Source of the DNA: Amnibacterium sp. CER49 | Lineage (GTDB): Bacteria > Actinomycetota > Actinomycetes > Actinomycetales > Microbacteriaceae | DNA length: 64,000 nucleotides | Direction of reading: 5' to 3' | Assembly: GCF_029846255.1 (NCBI RefSeq) | Contig: NZ_JARVWQ010000001.1 | Span: 1,860,001 to 1,924,000, forward strand | Part shown: one piece after another, positions 27,566 to 38,189 of the stretch | Position numbering within the stretch: position 1 is the first letter of the stretch | How the letters are laid out: each line of letters opens with the position of its first letter | The notes under the pieces: model-generated | The model's input: only the letters and a program-made list of their open reading frames with translations | The model's database searches: none | Told to the model about the DNA's origin: nothing | Position numbers and translations under genes: made by a program

Positions 27566-27709
27566 GCGGAGTGGGACGATCCCGCCGGCCGGCCGGTGAT
27601 CGGGCTGCACGGCACGCCCGGATCCCGGCCGGTGCGGTCCGCCGACGAGGCGGCGCTCGCCGCCGGACGACCGGCATCCGCCGGCTCGCGGCCCTCGCCG
27701 CGGCGGAGT
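27566..27709 (+). pseudogene. Alpha/beta hydrolase N-terminal remnant
   Basis: The frame reads AEWDDPAGRPVIGLHGTPGSR, then a DEAALAAGRP stretch and SRPSP. This matches the first 50 or so residues of alpha/beta hydrolases, where an oxyanion HGTPGSR loop is followed by a YDRPGYG-type turn that is here eroded. No start codon or ribosome site is present and the catalytic part is absent, so it is a decayed fragment. It lies between gpmA and the inverted-repeat block. Confidence 0.55.
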
Positions 27710-27710
27710 A

Positions 27711-27846
27711 GTCCCGATCCACCACCGATCGCGGATCCGGAAGAATCCCCCGACACGCCGATAGGAACACCGCTGCGCCCGGCGTGTCGCGCAAGAACTC
27801 CGGAACGGCGGGAGAAGTCCGGATCCGCGAAGGTCGGGATCGGGTC
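27711..27846. repeat. Nested inverted-repeat block downstream of phoU
   Basis: Three pairs of arms are nested: 27713-27720 with 27837-27844 (8 bp), 27729-27740 with 27819-27830 (12 bp, TCGCGGATCCGG) and 27751-27760 with 27780-27789 (10 bp, CGACACGCCG). Together they make a roughly 135-bp cruciform-like element ending at the phoU stop. It could be a miniature transposable element or a long terminator/processing structure. Confidence 0.6.
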
Positions 27847-28498
27847 AGGTGGCGGAGACGACCCAGTCGCCGGTCTGCAGGTACTGCACCTTCTTCGCGA
27901 TCGACACCGCGTGGTCGGCGAAGCGCTCGTGGTACCGGCTGGCGAGCGTCGCGTCGACGGTGTCGCTCGCGGCGCCCTTCCACGTCTCGCCGAGCACCTT
28001 GTCGAACACCGACAGGTGCAGCTCGTCGACGAGGTCGTCCTCGTTGCGGATCTCCTCCGCGAGGTCGGCGTCCTCGCTCTCGAGCAGACGGGTGAGCTTG
28101 CGGGCGATCGCGACGTCGAGCCGCCCCATCTCCTTGAACGTCGGCCGCAGCGACTTCGGCACCACCTTCTCGGGGAAGCGCGTGCGCGACAGCTGGGCGA
28201 TGTGCTCGGCGAGGTCGCCCATGCGCTCGAGCGACGCGCTGATGCGGAGGGCGGCGACGACGATGCGCAGGTCGCGGGCGACGGGCTGCTGCCGGGCGAG
28301 GATGTCGATGGCGAGCTCGTCGAGCGTGTGCGTGAGGTCGTCGATGAGGTGGTCGTCGGCGATCACGCTCTCCGCGAGGGTGACGTCCTGGTTGCTGAAG
28401 GCCGTTGTGGCCTTGTCGATGGCGTCCGCCACGAGGTCGGCGATGCGCACGAGACGCTCGCGCACCTCGTGCAGCTCCTGCTGGAAGACCTCGCGCAC
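27845..28498 (-). CDS. phoU: Phosphate signalling protein PhoU
   Basis: All-helical protein of 217 residues made of two PhoU repeats. The conserved segments ISASLERMGDLAEHIA (first repeat, about residue 85) and the second-repeat ending YHERFADHAVSIAKKV are both present. It links Pst transport activity to the PhoR sensor and shuts signalling off when phosphate is plentiful. The GTG at 28498, following GGAAGGGG, gives the usual family start VREVFQQEL. It is divergent from the phoR-phoP genes. Confidence 0.93.
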   Translation of the reverse strand: MREVFQQELHEVRERLVRIADLVADAIDKATTAFSNQDVTLAESVIADDHLIDDLTHTLDELAIDILARQQPVARDLRIVVAALRISASLERMGDLAEHIAQLSRTRFPEKVVPKSLRPTFKEMGRLDVAIARKLTRLLESEDADLAEEIRNEDDLVDELHLSVFDKVLGETWKGAASDTVDATLASRYHERFADHAVSIAKKVQYLQTGDWVVSAT

Positions 28499-28644
28499 AG
28501 GTCGCCCCTTCCCATAAGACGGACCTCCAGTCTGGGGGTCGAACATGAACACGCGGTGCCACCACGGCGAACGTCGCATGTATTCGTCGGCAGCCGGGGT
28601 GCCGCGGTGAATGCGCTCGTGAGCAGGCCCCTAGTGTGAGCCGC

Positions 28645-29811
28645 ATGCGCACGGCGGACCTCGTGCTCGTGGCCCTGCTCCTCGGTGCGGCCATGGGCGT
28701 CGTGTTCACCGTGCTCGTGCAGGCGGCGCGTGCCCGCGCCGCCGCCGCTACCGCGGTCCTCGAGCAGCACCTGCCCGACGGTGTCGCCGCCGTGCTGCAG
28801 ACCCTCGACGAGCCCGCGGTCGTGCTCGACGGGTCGACGAGCGTGCTGCTCGCCACCGACGCGGCCCAGTCCCTCGGCCTCGTGGCGGGCCGGCTGCTCG
28901 CGCACCCCGAGGTCGCCGCGGTCGTCGACGACGCCCGCGGGGCGCACGAGCCCCGCCGCGCCGAGCTCGTGCTCCGCCGGGGCGCGGTCGGCACCGCGTC
29001 GCTGCACGTCACCGTGCGGGCCGCGCCGCTCGGCGTGAGCCTCGTGCTGCTGCTCGTCGAGGACCGCTCCGACGCCGTCCGGCTCGAAGCCGTGCGGCGC
29101 GACTTCGTCGCGAACGTGAGCCACGAGCTGAAGACGCCGATCGGCGCGGTCGGGCTCCTCGCCGAGGCGCTCGACTCCGCCGCGGACGACCCCTCCCAGG
29201 TGCGCCGATTCGCGGGCCGGCTCACCGCCGAGGCCGGACGCCTCGCGTCGATCACCCGCGAGATCATCGACTTCTCCCGCATCCAGGCCCGCGACCCGCT
29301 GCACGAGCCGCAGCCCGTGGCGCTCGACGAGCTGCTCGCCGCAGCGATCGACCGCAGCCGTGTGGCCGCCGAGGCGAAATCGGTCGAGGTGGTCCGGGGC
29401 AAGCGCAGCGCGCTGCACGTGCTCGGCGACGAGGCGCTGCTGACCACGGCCCTGCACAACCTGATCGTGAACGCGGTGCAGTACTCGCCGCCTGGCGGCC
29501 ACGTCGGCGTCGGGGCGCGGGTGCGCGACGGCGTCGTCGAGATCTCGGTGTCGGACCAGGGCGTCGGCATCGCCGACGACGACCTCGAGCGCGTCTTCGA
29601 GCGCTTCTACCGCGGCGACCCCGCCCGGTCCCGCTCGACCGGCGGCACCGGGCTCGGCCTCAGCATCGTCAAGCACATCGTCGAGAACCACGGCGGCGAC
29701 GTGCGCGTCTGGTCGCGCGTCGGCCGTGGGTCCACCTTCACCATCCGGCTGCCCGAGGCGGCAGCACCCGACGCCGCCCGTCCGCGGCGCCGAGAGAGGG
29801 AACGCGTATGA
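28645..29811 (+). CDS. phoR: Sensor histidine kinase PhoR/SenX3 type
   Basis: Membrane kinase of 388 residues with one N-terminal helix (about residues 6-27), a PAS-like cytoplasmic region and the phospho-acceptor box FVANVSHELKTP (His160). The N box (HNLIVNAVQYSP), the DQGVGI box and the GGTGLGLSIVKHI box follow in order. It would phosphorylate the regulator encoded 4 bases inside its end. TAGTGT (28632-28637) lies 7 nt before the ATG, favouring this leaderless start over GTG 28636. Confidence 0.9.
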   Translation: MRTADLVLVALLLGAAMGVVFTVLVQAARARAAAATAVLEQHLPDGVAAVLQTLDEPAVVLDGSTSVLLATDAAQSLGLVAGRLLAHPEVAAVVDDARGAHEPRRAELVLRRGAVGTASLHVTVRAAPLGVSLVLLLVEDRSDAVRLEAVRRDFVANVSHELKTPIGAVGLLAEALDSAADDPSQVRRFAGRLTAEAGRLASITREIIDFSRIQARDPLHEPQPVALDELLAAAIDRSRVAAEAKSVEVVRGKRSALHVLGDEALLTTALHNLIVNAVQYSPPGGHVGVGARVRDGVVEISVSDQGVGIADDDLERVFERFYRGDPARSRSTGGTGLGLSIVKHIVENHGGDVRVWSRVGRGSTFTIRLPEAAAPDAARPRRRERERV

Positions 29812-30512
29812 CCACCAGGATCCTGCTCGTCGAGGACGAACCGGCGATCGCGGAGCCCCTGCTCTACCTGCTCGAGCGGGAGGGCTACGAGGTGCAGGTC
29901 GCGGCCGACGGCGGCGACGCGCTCGTCCGGTTCGGGCGGGGCGGGGTCGATCTCGTGCTGCTCGACCTGATGCTGCCCGTCATGCCGGGCACCGAGGTGG
30001 CGAAGCGGATCCGGACCTCGTCCGACGTGCCGATCATCATGCTCACGGCGAAGGACTCGGAGGTCGACATCGTCGTCGGGCTCGAGCTCGGCGCCGACGA
30101 CTACGTCACCAAGCCGTACTCGAGCCGCGAGCTGCTCGCCCGCATCCGCGCGGTGCTGCGGCGCCGCGTCGAGGCCGCTTCGGGTGCCGGCGCCCCGGAC
30201 GTGCTCGAGTCGGGCACCGTGCGGCTCGACGCCGACCGGCACGCCGTCTTCGTCCGCGGCCGTGAGACGGCGATGCCGCTCAAGGAGTTCGAGCTGCTCG
30301 AGCTGCTGCTGCGCAACGCCGGCCGGGTGCTCACCCGCGGGCAGCTCATCGACCGCATCTGGGGCTCCGACTACTTCGGCGACACCAAGACGCTCGACGT
30401 GCACGTGAAGCGCATCCGGGCGAAGATCGAGGACGACCCGGGCGAGCCGCGCATGCTGCTCACCGTGCGCGGGCTCGGCTACCGGTTCGAGGACCTGCCC
30501 CCCGAGGTCTGA
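29808..30512 (+). CDS. phoP: Phosphate response regulator PhoP/RegX3 type
   Basis: OmpR-family regulator of 234 residues. The receiver has the acidic pair in VEDEP, the phosphorylated Asp53 in LLDLMLP, a Thr in MLTAKD and a Lys in YVTKPYSSREL. The winged helix ends with TKTLDVHVKRIRAKIEDDP. It overlaps phoR as ATGA. Its expected target is the 11-nt-period repeat upstream of pstS. Confidence 0.92.
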   Translation: MTTRILLVEDEPAIAEPLLYLLEREGYEVQVAADGGDALVRFGRGGVDLVLLDLMLPVMPGTEVAKRIRTSSDVPIIMLTAKDSEVDIVVGLELGADDYVTKPYSSRELLARIRAVLRRRVEAASGAGAPDVLESGTVRLDADRHAVFVRGRETAMPLKEFELLELLLRNAGRVLTRGQLIDRIWGSDYFGDTKTLDVHVKRIRAKIEDDPGEPRMLLTVRGLGYRFEDLPPEV

Positions 30513-30549
30513 GCGCCGCCCGGAGCGCGCTCGCCGGCTCGAGGAGCCG

Positions 30550-31128
30550 TCAGGGCGTGCTGGTCGGCGTCGGCGTCGGGGCGGCGCTCGAGGTGACCCC
30601 CGGCGTCGCGCTCCCGGAGGGCGCGGGGGCCACGGTCGCGGGTGCGGAGGGCGCAGGCGGGGTCGGGGTGAGCGTCGAGTACCCGGGCAGGGTGTTGTCG
30701 AGCACGGGCACGTCCATGTCGGCGGTCGTCGAGCCCGCCGTGACGCGGATGCGGAAGTTCGAGCCGACCGGCGCGGTGATGCCCGACAGCTGCACCGGGG
30801 TGCCGCCCGAGCCGGGACGGATGTTCACGAGCGCGTTGCCCGGCACCTGCACCGACGTGCTCGCCGGCCCGGACTTCGCGGTCCAGGCGAGCTCCACCGG
30901 CACAGCGGCTCCGCTGCGGTTGATGAGCGAGGTGACGAGCGTGGCCGTGCGGCCGTCGAGGGAGAACAGGATCGCGTTGCGGACGTCGACCGAGCCGACC
31001 GAGTAGTCGACGCCGTCGGAGACCTGGTTGATGCGCACGGTGTCCTGCGGCGTGATGAACTCGCAGCCGCTCACGCCGACGAGGACGAGCCCCGCCAGAA
31101 CGACGGATGCCGCTCGGCGCATCTTCAC
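30550..31128 (-). CDS. Secreted lipoprotein, conserved hypothetical
   Basis: Protein of 192 residues with a lipoprotein signal ending VGVSGC, a beta-rich middle region (residues 40-140) and a C-terminal tail rich in Pro, Thr and Ser that probably spans the cell wall. It sits between phoP and carD and faces away from carD. I recall hypothetical lipoproteins at this place in other actinobacteria. The start is GTG 31128 or ATG 31122. Function unknown. Confidence 0.75.
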   Translation of the reverse strand: MKMRRAASVVLAGLVLVGVSGCEFITPQDTVRINQVSDGVDYSVGSVDVRNAILFSLDGRTATLVTSLINRSGAAVPVELAWTAKSGPASTSVQVPGNALVNIRPGSGGTPVQLSGITAPVGSNFRIRVTAGSTTADMDVPVLDNTLPGYSTLTPTPPAPSAPATVAPAPSGSATPGVTSSAAPTPTPTSTP

Positions 31129-31270
31129 CTGGGTTCCCTTCGCTCGCCCGTCGCCCGCGGTCCCGGAGGAACCGGGGACGGTGGCGACGGAACCGCGTGC
31201 AGCCTAGCGGACGGGCCCCCTCCGGACCCCGGCCCGGGGCCTCGCCCGCCTGCCTGAATGATCGCTGTGC

Positions 31271-31301
31271 TACCATAAAGGCCGCTTTCGGAAGGACACC
31301 C
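31271..31301 (+). promoter_or_regulatory. Promoter and ribosome site of carD
   Basis: TACCAT at 31271-31276 is a good actinobacterial -10 hexamer, and GGAAGGA at 31290-31296 is the ribosome site 5 nt before the carD ATG. The -35 region is not clear. carD thus has a short leader, unlike several neighbours that appear leaderless. Confidence 0.5.
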
Positions 31302-31784
31302 ATGCAGTTCGAGGTCGGCGAGACCGTCGTATACCCGCATCACGGAGCCGCCAAGATCGTCGAGGTGAAGAAGCGCACGATCCGCGGCGAGGAGAAGACC
31401 TACCTCAAGCTGAACGTGGCGCAGGGCGACCTCACCATCGAGGTCCCCGCTGAGAACGTCGATCTGGTGGGGGTTCGCGACGTCATCGGCCGCGAGGGCC
31501 TCGACCGCGTCTTCGAGGTGCTCCGCACCCCCTTCGTCGAGGAGCCGACCAACTGGTCGCGCCGCTACAAGGCGAACCTCGAGAAACTCGCCTCCGGCGA
31601 CGTCATCAAGGTCTCCGAGGTGGTCCGCGACCTGTGGCGCCGCGACCAGGACCGTGGCCTGTCGGCCGGTGAGAAGCGCATGCTCGCGAAGGCACGCCAG
31701 ATCCTGATCTCCGAGCTCGCGCTCGCCGAGAAGACCGACGAGGAGCGCGCCTCCACCGTGCTCGACGAGGTGCTCGCCTCCTGA
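31302..31784 (+). CDS. carD: CarD-family transcription regulator
   Basis: Protein of 160 residues that binds RNA polymerase beta and stabilises open promoter complexes. The N-terminal Tudor-like domain starts with [17 protein letters not shown], and the C-terminal helical domain contains the conserved Trp region ([17 protein letters not shown]) and [13 protein letters not shown]. It is essential in mycobacteria. Its stop overlaps the proposed CTG start of ispDF. Confidence 0.95.
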   Translation: MQFEVGETVVYPHHGAAKIVEVKKRTIRGEEKTYLKLNVAQGDLTIEVPAENVDLVGVRDVIGREGLDRVFEVLRTPFVEEPTNWSRRYKANLEKLASGDVIKVSEVVRDLWRRDQDRGLSAGEKRMLAKARQILISELALAEKTDEERASTVLDEVLAS

Positions 31785-32944
31785 CGACCGTCGTCGTCGT
31801 CGCCGCAGGCGACGGCGTGCGCCTCGGCCGCGGGGTGCCGAAGGCACTCGTGCCGCTCGCGGGCCGCACGATGCTCGACTGGTGCCTCGACGGCGTGCTC
31901 GCCGCCGACGTCCAGGCGGTCGTCGTGGCCGCGCCGCCCGCGCGGGTGGGCGAGGTCGAGGCGCTCGTCGCCGCGCACGCCCCGCGGGTGCCCGTCACCG
32001 TCGTGGCGGGCGCCGGATCCCGGCAGGCGTCGGTCGCCGCCGCGCTCGCCGTGGTCCATGACGACGTCGTGCTCGTGCACGACGCGGCGAGGCCGCTCAC
32101 GCCGTCCGCCCAGCTCGACGCGGTCCGGGCCGCGGTCGTCGGAAGCGGCGGCGGCGTGGTGCCGGGCCTCGCGCCCGCCGACACCGTGAAGCGCGTCGAC
32201 GACGACGGCGCCGTGCTCGAGACGATCGACCGTCGCCGGCTCGCCGCCGTGCAGACGCCGCAGGGGTTCCCTGCCGCCGCGCTCCGCGCCGCCTACGAGG
32301 CCGCGGACGCCGAGCACACGGACGACGCCGCGCTGTTCGCCGCCGCCGGCGGCGCCGTGCGGGTCGTGCCGGGCGACCCGTCCGCGTTCAAGATCACGAC
32401 CGCGTGGGACCTGCAGCGCGCCGAGTCGCTGCTCGCACCGGCGGGCGCGATCCGCACCGGCATCGGCATCGACGTGCACGCGGTCGACCCCGCGCGGCCC
32501 CTCTGGCTCGGCGGTCTGCTGTGGCCCGACGAGCCCGGTCTCGCGGGGCACAGCGACGCCGACGCCGTCTGCCATGCGGTGAGCGACGCGCTGCTCTCGG
32601 CCGCGGGCCTCGGCGACCTCGGAAGCCGCTTCGGCGTCGACCGCCCCGAGGAGGCCGGGCGGCCGGGCCTCGACTTCGTCACCCGCACGGTCGCCCTGCT
32701 CGGCGAGTCCGGGCTGCGACCCGTGAACGTCGCCGTGCAGGTCATCGGCCGCCGACCGCGCATCGCCCGGCGCCGTGCCGACATCGAAGCGGTGCTCGGC
32801 GCTGCGGTCGGCGCGCCGGTCGCCGTCTCGGGCACCACGACCGACGGTCTCGGATTCCTGGGGACCGGCGAGGGGATCGCCGCGGTGGCCACCGCTCTCG
32901 TGCTGCCCGTCATCCCCGGAGGGGTGCGCCCGGCCGGTCGGTAG
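31781..32944 (+). CDS. ispDF: Bifunctional IspD-IspF isoprenoid enzyme (probable CTG start)
   Basis: Fusion of two MEP-pathway enzymes in 387 residues. The IspD half opens with [15 protein letters not shown] and PKALVPL, then [10 protein letters not shown]. The IspF half starts near residue 223 with IGIDVHAVD, then [20 protein letters not shown] with its metal ligands. The nucleotide loop AAGDGVRLG is encoded upstream of the first GTG (31817), and no ATG, GTG or TTG exists before it in frame. CTG 31781, overlapping the carD stop as CTGA and following GAGG, is the most plausible start. Confidence 0.85.
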   Translation: MTTVVVVAAGDGVRLGRGVPKALVPLAGRTMLDWCLDGVLAADVQAVVVAAPPARVGEVEALVAAHAPRVPVTVVAGAGSRQASVAAALAVVHDDVVLVHDAARPLTPSAQLDAVRAAVVGSGGGVVPGLAPADTVKRVDDDGAVLETIDRRRLAAVQTPQGFPAAALRAAYEAADAEHTDDAALFAAAGGAVRVVPGDPSAFKITTAWDLQRAESLLAPAGAIRTGIGIDVHAVDPARPLWLGGLLWPDEPGLAGHSDADAVCHAVSDALLSAAGLGDLGSRFGVDRPEEAGRPGLDFVTRTVALLGESGLRPVNVAVQVIGRRPRIARRRADIEAVLGAAVGAPVAVSGTTTDGLGFLGTGEGIAAVATALVLPVIPGGVRPAGR

Positions 32945-32954
32945 GCTGGCCTGC

Positions 32955-34520
32955 GTGACCGTGCGCCTCTACGACACCAGGTCGCAGTCGCTGCAGGAGC
33001 TCGTCCCGGTCGTGCCGGGGCGGGTCGGCCTCTACGTCTGCGGCCCGACGGTGCAGTCGTCGCCGCACATCGGCCACCTCCGCTCCGCCCTCGGCTACGA
33101 CCTGCTGCGCCGCTGGCTCGAGCACCGCGGCCTCGCGGTCACGCTCATCCGCAACGTCACCGACATCGACGACAAGATCCTGGCCGCCGTGCGCGGCCAG
33201 GATCCGACGGGCGCTGACCTGGCCGCCGTGCGCGGGCAGGCTCCGACGCGCTCTGACCTGGCTGCCGTGGGCGCGCAGGGTCCGACGGGCCCTGACGTGG
33301 CCGCCGGGCGCGGGCATGTCTCCGCTGGCACAGCCCCGGGGGCGGCGAGCACCGACGGCGAGGGCGTCGACTGGTGGGCGCACGCCTACCGCGTCGAGCT
33401 CGAGTTCACGGCGGCCTACCGCGCGATCGGCGTGCTGCCGCCCACCTACGAGCCCCGCGCCACCGGGCACGTGGACCGGATGATCGTGCTCATCCAGCGC
33501 CTGATCGACCTGGGTCACGCGTACCCGGCCGCGGACGGCGGCGGCGACGTCTACTTCGACGTCGCGTCGTGGCCCGACTACGGCTCGCTCACCCGCCAGA
33601 CCGGCGACGAGCTCGTGAGCGGCGAGGACGCCGACCCGCGCGCACGGCGCAGCCCCCGCGACTTCGCCCTGTGGAAGGGCGCGAAGCCGACCGAGCCGGC
33701 GTCCGCGTCGTGGCCGGCGCCGTGGGGCGCGGGGCGCCCGGGCTGGCACATCGAGTGCTCGGCGATGGCGGAGCGCTACCTCGGTGCGGAGTTCGACATC
33801 CACGGCGGCGGCCTCGACCTGCGCTTCCCGCACCACGAGAACGAGCTCGCGCAGTCGACCGCGTCGGGCGCGCCGTTCGCGCGGCTCTGGGTGCACAACG
33901 GCCTCGTCACGGTGCGCGGGCAGAAGATGTCGAAGTCGCTCGGCAACTCGGTGTTCGCAGGCGACCTGCTCGGCTCCGCTCGCGGCGTCGTCGTCCGCTA
34001 CGCGCTCGGTGCCGCGCACTACCGTTCGGATCTCGACCACCACGACGGCGCGCTCGTCGAGGCGGAGGAGGCCGTCGGACGCATCGAGCGGTTCCTCGAG
34101 CGGGCGCAGGACGTCGGCGCGGCCAGTGGGGGAACGGTCGTGCCCGAGGCGTTCGCGACGGCGATGGACGACGACCTGAACGTGCCGCAGGCGCTCGCGG
34201 TGCTGCACGAGACGATCCGCCGGGGCAACCAGGCGATCGATGCGGGCGAGCTCGGTGCGGCCGGCGCGGCGCTCGGCGCGGTGCGGGCGATGACGGGCGT
34301 GCTCGGCATCGATCCCGAGCAGTGGCAGGAGCACGGCGGCCGCGACGATGCGCGCGAGGTGCTCGACGCGCTGGTCGGCCGTCTGATCGACGAGCGTGCG
34401 GACGCGCGCGGGCGCCGCGACTGGGCAGCCGCCGACCGCGTGCGCGACGAGCTCGCGGCGGCGGGCGTCGTGCTCGAGGACGGCGCCGAAGGGACGAGGT
34501 GGAGCATCGATGGCCGGTGA
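32955..34520 (+). CDS. cysS: Cysteinyl-tRNA synthetase with tandem-repeat insert
   Basis: Essential enzyme of 521 residues charging tRNA-Cys. [19 protein letters not shown] contains the HIGH-type motif, [10 protein letters not shown] and the KMSKSLGN motif ([10 protein letters not shown]) follow, and the metal-binding His/Cys are in place. After NVTDIDDKI a repeat-built insert of about 52 residues occurs before [18 protein letters not shown] (32942-32947) lies 7 nt before the GTG start, so it is likely leaderless. The end overlaps rlmB by 11 bases. Confidence 0.94.
   Translation: MTVRLYDTRSQSLQELVPVVPGRVGLYVCGPTVQSSPHIGHLRSALGYDLLRRWLEHRGLAVTLIRNVTDIDDKILAAVRGQDPTGADLAAVRGQAPTRSDLAAVGAQGPTGPDVAAGRGHVSAGTAPGAASTDGEGVDWWAHAYRVELEFTAAYRAIGVLPPTYEPRATGHVDRMIVLIQRLIDLGHAYPAADGGGDVYFDVASWPDYGSLTRQTGDELVSGEDADPRARRSPRDFALWKGAKPTEPASASWPAPWGAGRPGWHIECSAMAERYLGAEFDIHGGGLDLRFPHHENELAQSTASGAPFARLWVHNGLVTVRGQKMSKSLGNSVFAGDLLGSARGVVVRYALGAAHYRSDLDHHDGALVEAEEAVGRIERFLERAQDVGAASGGTVVPEAFATAMDDDLNVPQALAVLHETIRRGNQAIDAGELGAAGAALGAVRAMTGVLGIDPEQWQEHGGRDDAREVLDALVGRLIDERADARGRRDWAAADRVRDELAAAGVVLEDGAEGTRWSIDGR
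33180..33335 (+). repeat. 39-bp in-frame tandem repeat within cysS
   Basis: Three close copies of a 39-bp unit (33180-33218, 33219-33257, 33258-33296) and a fourth, degenerate one (33297-33335) encode [13 protein letters not shown]-type 13-residue units. The copies differ by a few substitutions and stay in frame. They lie in a surface loop between the first catalytic motif region and the next conserved helix. Confidence 0.9.
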
Positions 34521-35466
34521 CGCACGGCGCAAGAGCGCCAATCTCAAGGGGACGAAGGTCGGCAGCGGGGGGCGCGGGCGCAAGGCGCTCGAGGGCAAGG
34601 GCCCGACGCCGAAGGCCGAGGACCGGGTCTACCACGCCGCCCACAAGCGCAAGCAGGCCGCCGAGCGGCTCGCGGCGAAGCGCGGCGAGCCGCGTCGGGA
34701 GGCGCCACGCCGCAAGCCGTCGGGCGACGAGCTCGTCACGGGCCGCAACGCGGTGCTCGAGGCGCTGCGCACACGGGTGCCGGCGACGACGCTCTACGTG
34801 GCGGCGCGGGCCGAGCTCGACGACCGGATGCGCGAGTCGCTCTCGATCGCGAACCACCGTGAGCTGCCGGTGCTCGAGGTCATGCGGCCCGAGCTCGACC
34901 GGCTGACCGGGGGCGACCTGCTGCACCAGGGCATCGCCCTCGCCGTGAAGCCGTACGAGTACGCGCACCCGCTCGACCTGCTGAAGACCCGGCGCGGCGA
35001 GCTGCCGCTCATCGTGGCGCTCGACGGCGTCACGGATCCCCGCAACCTCGGTGCCGTGATCCGCTCCGTCGCCGCGTTCGGCGGCCACGGCGTGCTGCTG
35101 CCGCAGCGCCGGTCCGCGGGCGTGACGGCCGCTGCCTGGCGCTCGTCGGCCGGCGCGGTCGCCCGCACCCCGGTCGCGATGGCGTCGAACCTCGCGCAGG
35201 CGCTCACCGCCTACAAGCAGCAGGGCCTCTTCGTCGCGGGGCTCGACGGCGACGGCGACGTGCCCCTGCCGGCGTTCGACCTCGCCGACCGGCCGCTCGT
35301 GGTCGTGGCGGGCAGCGAGGGCGCCGGGCTCTCCCGGCTCGTCCGCGAGCTCTGCGACGTCATCGTGTCCATCCCGATCAGCGCCGCGACGGAGTCGCTG
35401 AACGCCTCGGTCGCAACGGGCGTCGCCCTCTACCAGATCGCCACGACGCGGGCTGGATCCGAGTAG
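34510..35466 (+). CDS. rlmB: 23S rRNA 2'-O-methyltransferase RlmB, TrmH family
   Basis: SPOUT methyltransferase of 318 residues. A basic, Lys/Arg-rich N-terminal extension of about 75 residues precedes the substrate-binding domain ([14 protein letters not shown]). The knotted catalytic domain shows [29 protein letters not shown] and [15 protein letters not shown], the three TrmH motifs. It begins inside the end of cysS, and this cysS-rlmB pairing is common in actinobacteria. Confidence 0.94.
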   Translation: MAGDARRKSANLKGTKVGSGGRGRKALEGKGPTPKAEDRVYHAAHKRKQAAERLAAKRGEPRREAPRRKPSGDELVTGRNAVLEALRTRVPATTLYVAARAELDDRMRESLSIANHRELPVLEVMRPELDRLTGGDLLHQGIALAVKPYEYAHPLDLLKTRRGELPLIVALDGVTDPRNLGAVIRSVAAFGGHGVLLPQRRSAGVTAAAWRSSAGAVARTPVAMASNLAQALTAYKQQGLFVAGLDGDGDVPLPAFDLADRPLVVVAGSEGAGLSRLVRELCDVIVSIPISAATESLNASVATGVALYQIATTRAGSE

Positions 35467-35582
35467 CCGCCCCCGCACGGGTGTGCCGACCGCTTCGGCG
35501 CCGGTCCGAGGCTCGAGATGAGCCGATGCCGGGTCGGGAAGCCGGCCGCTCTCGCGCAGCCGGACTCTCAACGACCAGGAAC

Positions 35583-36863
35583 TCAGACCGTGGCGCGCCA
35601 GTCCTCCGGGCCCGGTGAGACGCGCACCGGCAGCGTGATCGCGCCGGTGATCGGCTCGAGCATCGTCGCCTCGTCGCGGCGGTGGCGCAGGATGTCGTCG
35701 ATGTAGGAGCCGAGCGCCTCGGCGAGCGGCACGTCGCGCGACTGCGCCTGCGACATGAACCAGCGGTGCTCGAGCAGCTGGTGGAAGATCTCGGCCGGCT
35801 CGAGCTTGCCGCGCAGCTCGCGCGGGACCGACCGGATGACCGGTTCGAAGACGCCGGCGACCCACTCGTGCGCGGCGACCTCCTCGTCGGCGTTCGGCCG
35901 GAAGGCGTGCCGCCACTGGTCGAGGTCGTTCAACAGGCGGCGGGCCTGGTTCTCCTCGGCGTCGAGTCCGGTGAGGCGCAGCAGCCGGCGGGTGTGGTGG
36001 CCGGAGTCGACGACCTTCGGCTGGATCACGACGCTGTCGCCGCCCTCGTCGGTGCGGATCGACAGCTCCTCGATGTCGAAGCCGAGCGCGTTCAGACGGT
36101 CGACGCGCTCGTTGATGCGCCAGCGCTCGTTCGAGGCGAACGACTCGCGGCCCATCAGCTCGTTCCAGAGCATGCGGTACTGGGAGACGATGCGCTCGCT
36201 CGTGATGAGGGGGTCGAGGTCCTCGTCGGCGTGGCCGCCGGCGGCCACGTCCATGAGCTCGCCGGCGATGTTCACCCGCGCGATCTCGAGATCGTTCTCG
36301 CGCTGCCCCTTCGACAGGCCGCCGGCGTAGAGCTTGCCGGTCTCCGCGTCGACGAGGTACGCGGCGAAGGCGCCCGCGTCACGCCGGAACAGCGTGTTCG
36401 AGAGCGAGACGTCGCCCCAGAAGAAGCCGGTGATGTGCAGCTGCACGAGCAGCAGCGCCAGCGCGTCGGCGAGGCGCGTGGCGGTGTCGGGCCGCAGGGT
36501 CTGCGAGAACAGCGCCCGGTACGGCAGCGAGAACCGGAGGTGACGCGTGACGAGACAGGGCGGGAGCCCGTCGCCGTGCCGGTCGGTGCGACCGGAGATC
36601 ACGGCGACGGGCTCCACGCACGGCACCTCGAGACGCTGGAGCGTCCGGAGCATGTCGTACTCGCGCGTCGCGAGCTCGCCCGACGTCTCCTTCACCGCGA
36701 TCACGTACCCCGAGAGGTTCGCGAAGCGGACCACGTGCCGCGAGATGCCTTTCGGCAGCGCTGCGATCGCGTCCCTGGGCCAGTCCTCGAGGGGCAGGTG
36801 CCAGGGCAGATCGAGCAACCCGGGGTCGACGGTCGCCGCGGTGATGGAGAGCGAGCCGCTCAT
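35583..36863 (-). CDS. DUF4032 kinase-like protein
   Basis: Protein of 426 residues. The N-terminal half resembles a protein-kinase or LPS-kinase fold: YVIAVKETSGELATREYDML has an ATP-binding Lys and Glu, and HITGFFWGDVSLSNTLF with a later LVDAETGKLY resembles the catalytic and metal loops. The C-terminal half is the DUF4032-type region. I know of no confirmed substrate. It lies 6 bases after the sugar ATPase gene on the same strand, so the two are likely co-transcribed. Confidence 0.75.
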   Translation of the reverse strand: MSGSLSITAATVDPGLLDLPWHLPLEDWPRDAIAALPKGISRHVVRFANLSGYVIAVKETSGELATREYDMLRTLQRLEVPCVEPVAVISGRTDRHGDGLPPCLVTRHLRFSLPYRALFSQTLRPDTATRLADALALLLVQLHITGFFWGDVSLSNTLFRRDAGAFAAYLVDAETGKLYAGGLSKGQRENDLEIARVNIAGELMDVAAGGHADEDLDPLITSERIVSQYRMLWNELMGRESFASNERWRINERVDRLNALGFDIEELSIRTDEGGDSVVIQPKVVDSGHHTRRLLRLTGLDAEENQARRLLNDLDQWRHAFRPNADEEVAAHEWVAGVFEPVIRSVPRELRGKLEPAEIFHQLLEHRWFMSQAQSRDVPLAEALGSYIDDILRHRRDEATMLEPITGAITLPVRVSPGPEDWRATV

Positions 36864-36869
36864 GAGGGC

Positions 36870-37967
<1,098 letters not shown>

Positions 37968-38189
37968 GACTGCTTCTCCTTCACCGGCAGGTACGTGCCG
38001 GACGATCCGTGGTGAGGATGACCTTCAGGGGTCAGCCGGTCGTCGTCGGCCGGCGCGGTCAGTATGTCACGGGGCCATCCGCCAGCACACCGGGTCGAAC
38101 ACGTCACGGCGGGCCTGATCAGGGCGGCATAGCACCGGCGGTTACCATGCTCGCCGATCCGCTGTCCAGCGCGGGTTCCCGGAGGGTGG

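Noticed and set aside
28499-28644. PHO box between phoU and phoR
   Set aside because: Single TTCA-type units are present but no pair at an 11-nt period was found, unlike the pstS site.
33180-33335. Considered as a CRISPR-like array
   Set aside because: The units are contiguous without spacers, in frame and inside cysS, so this is a coding tandem repeat.
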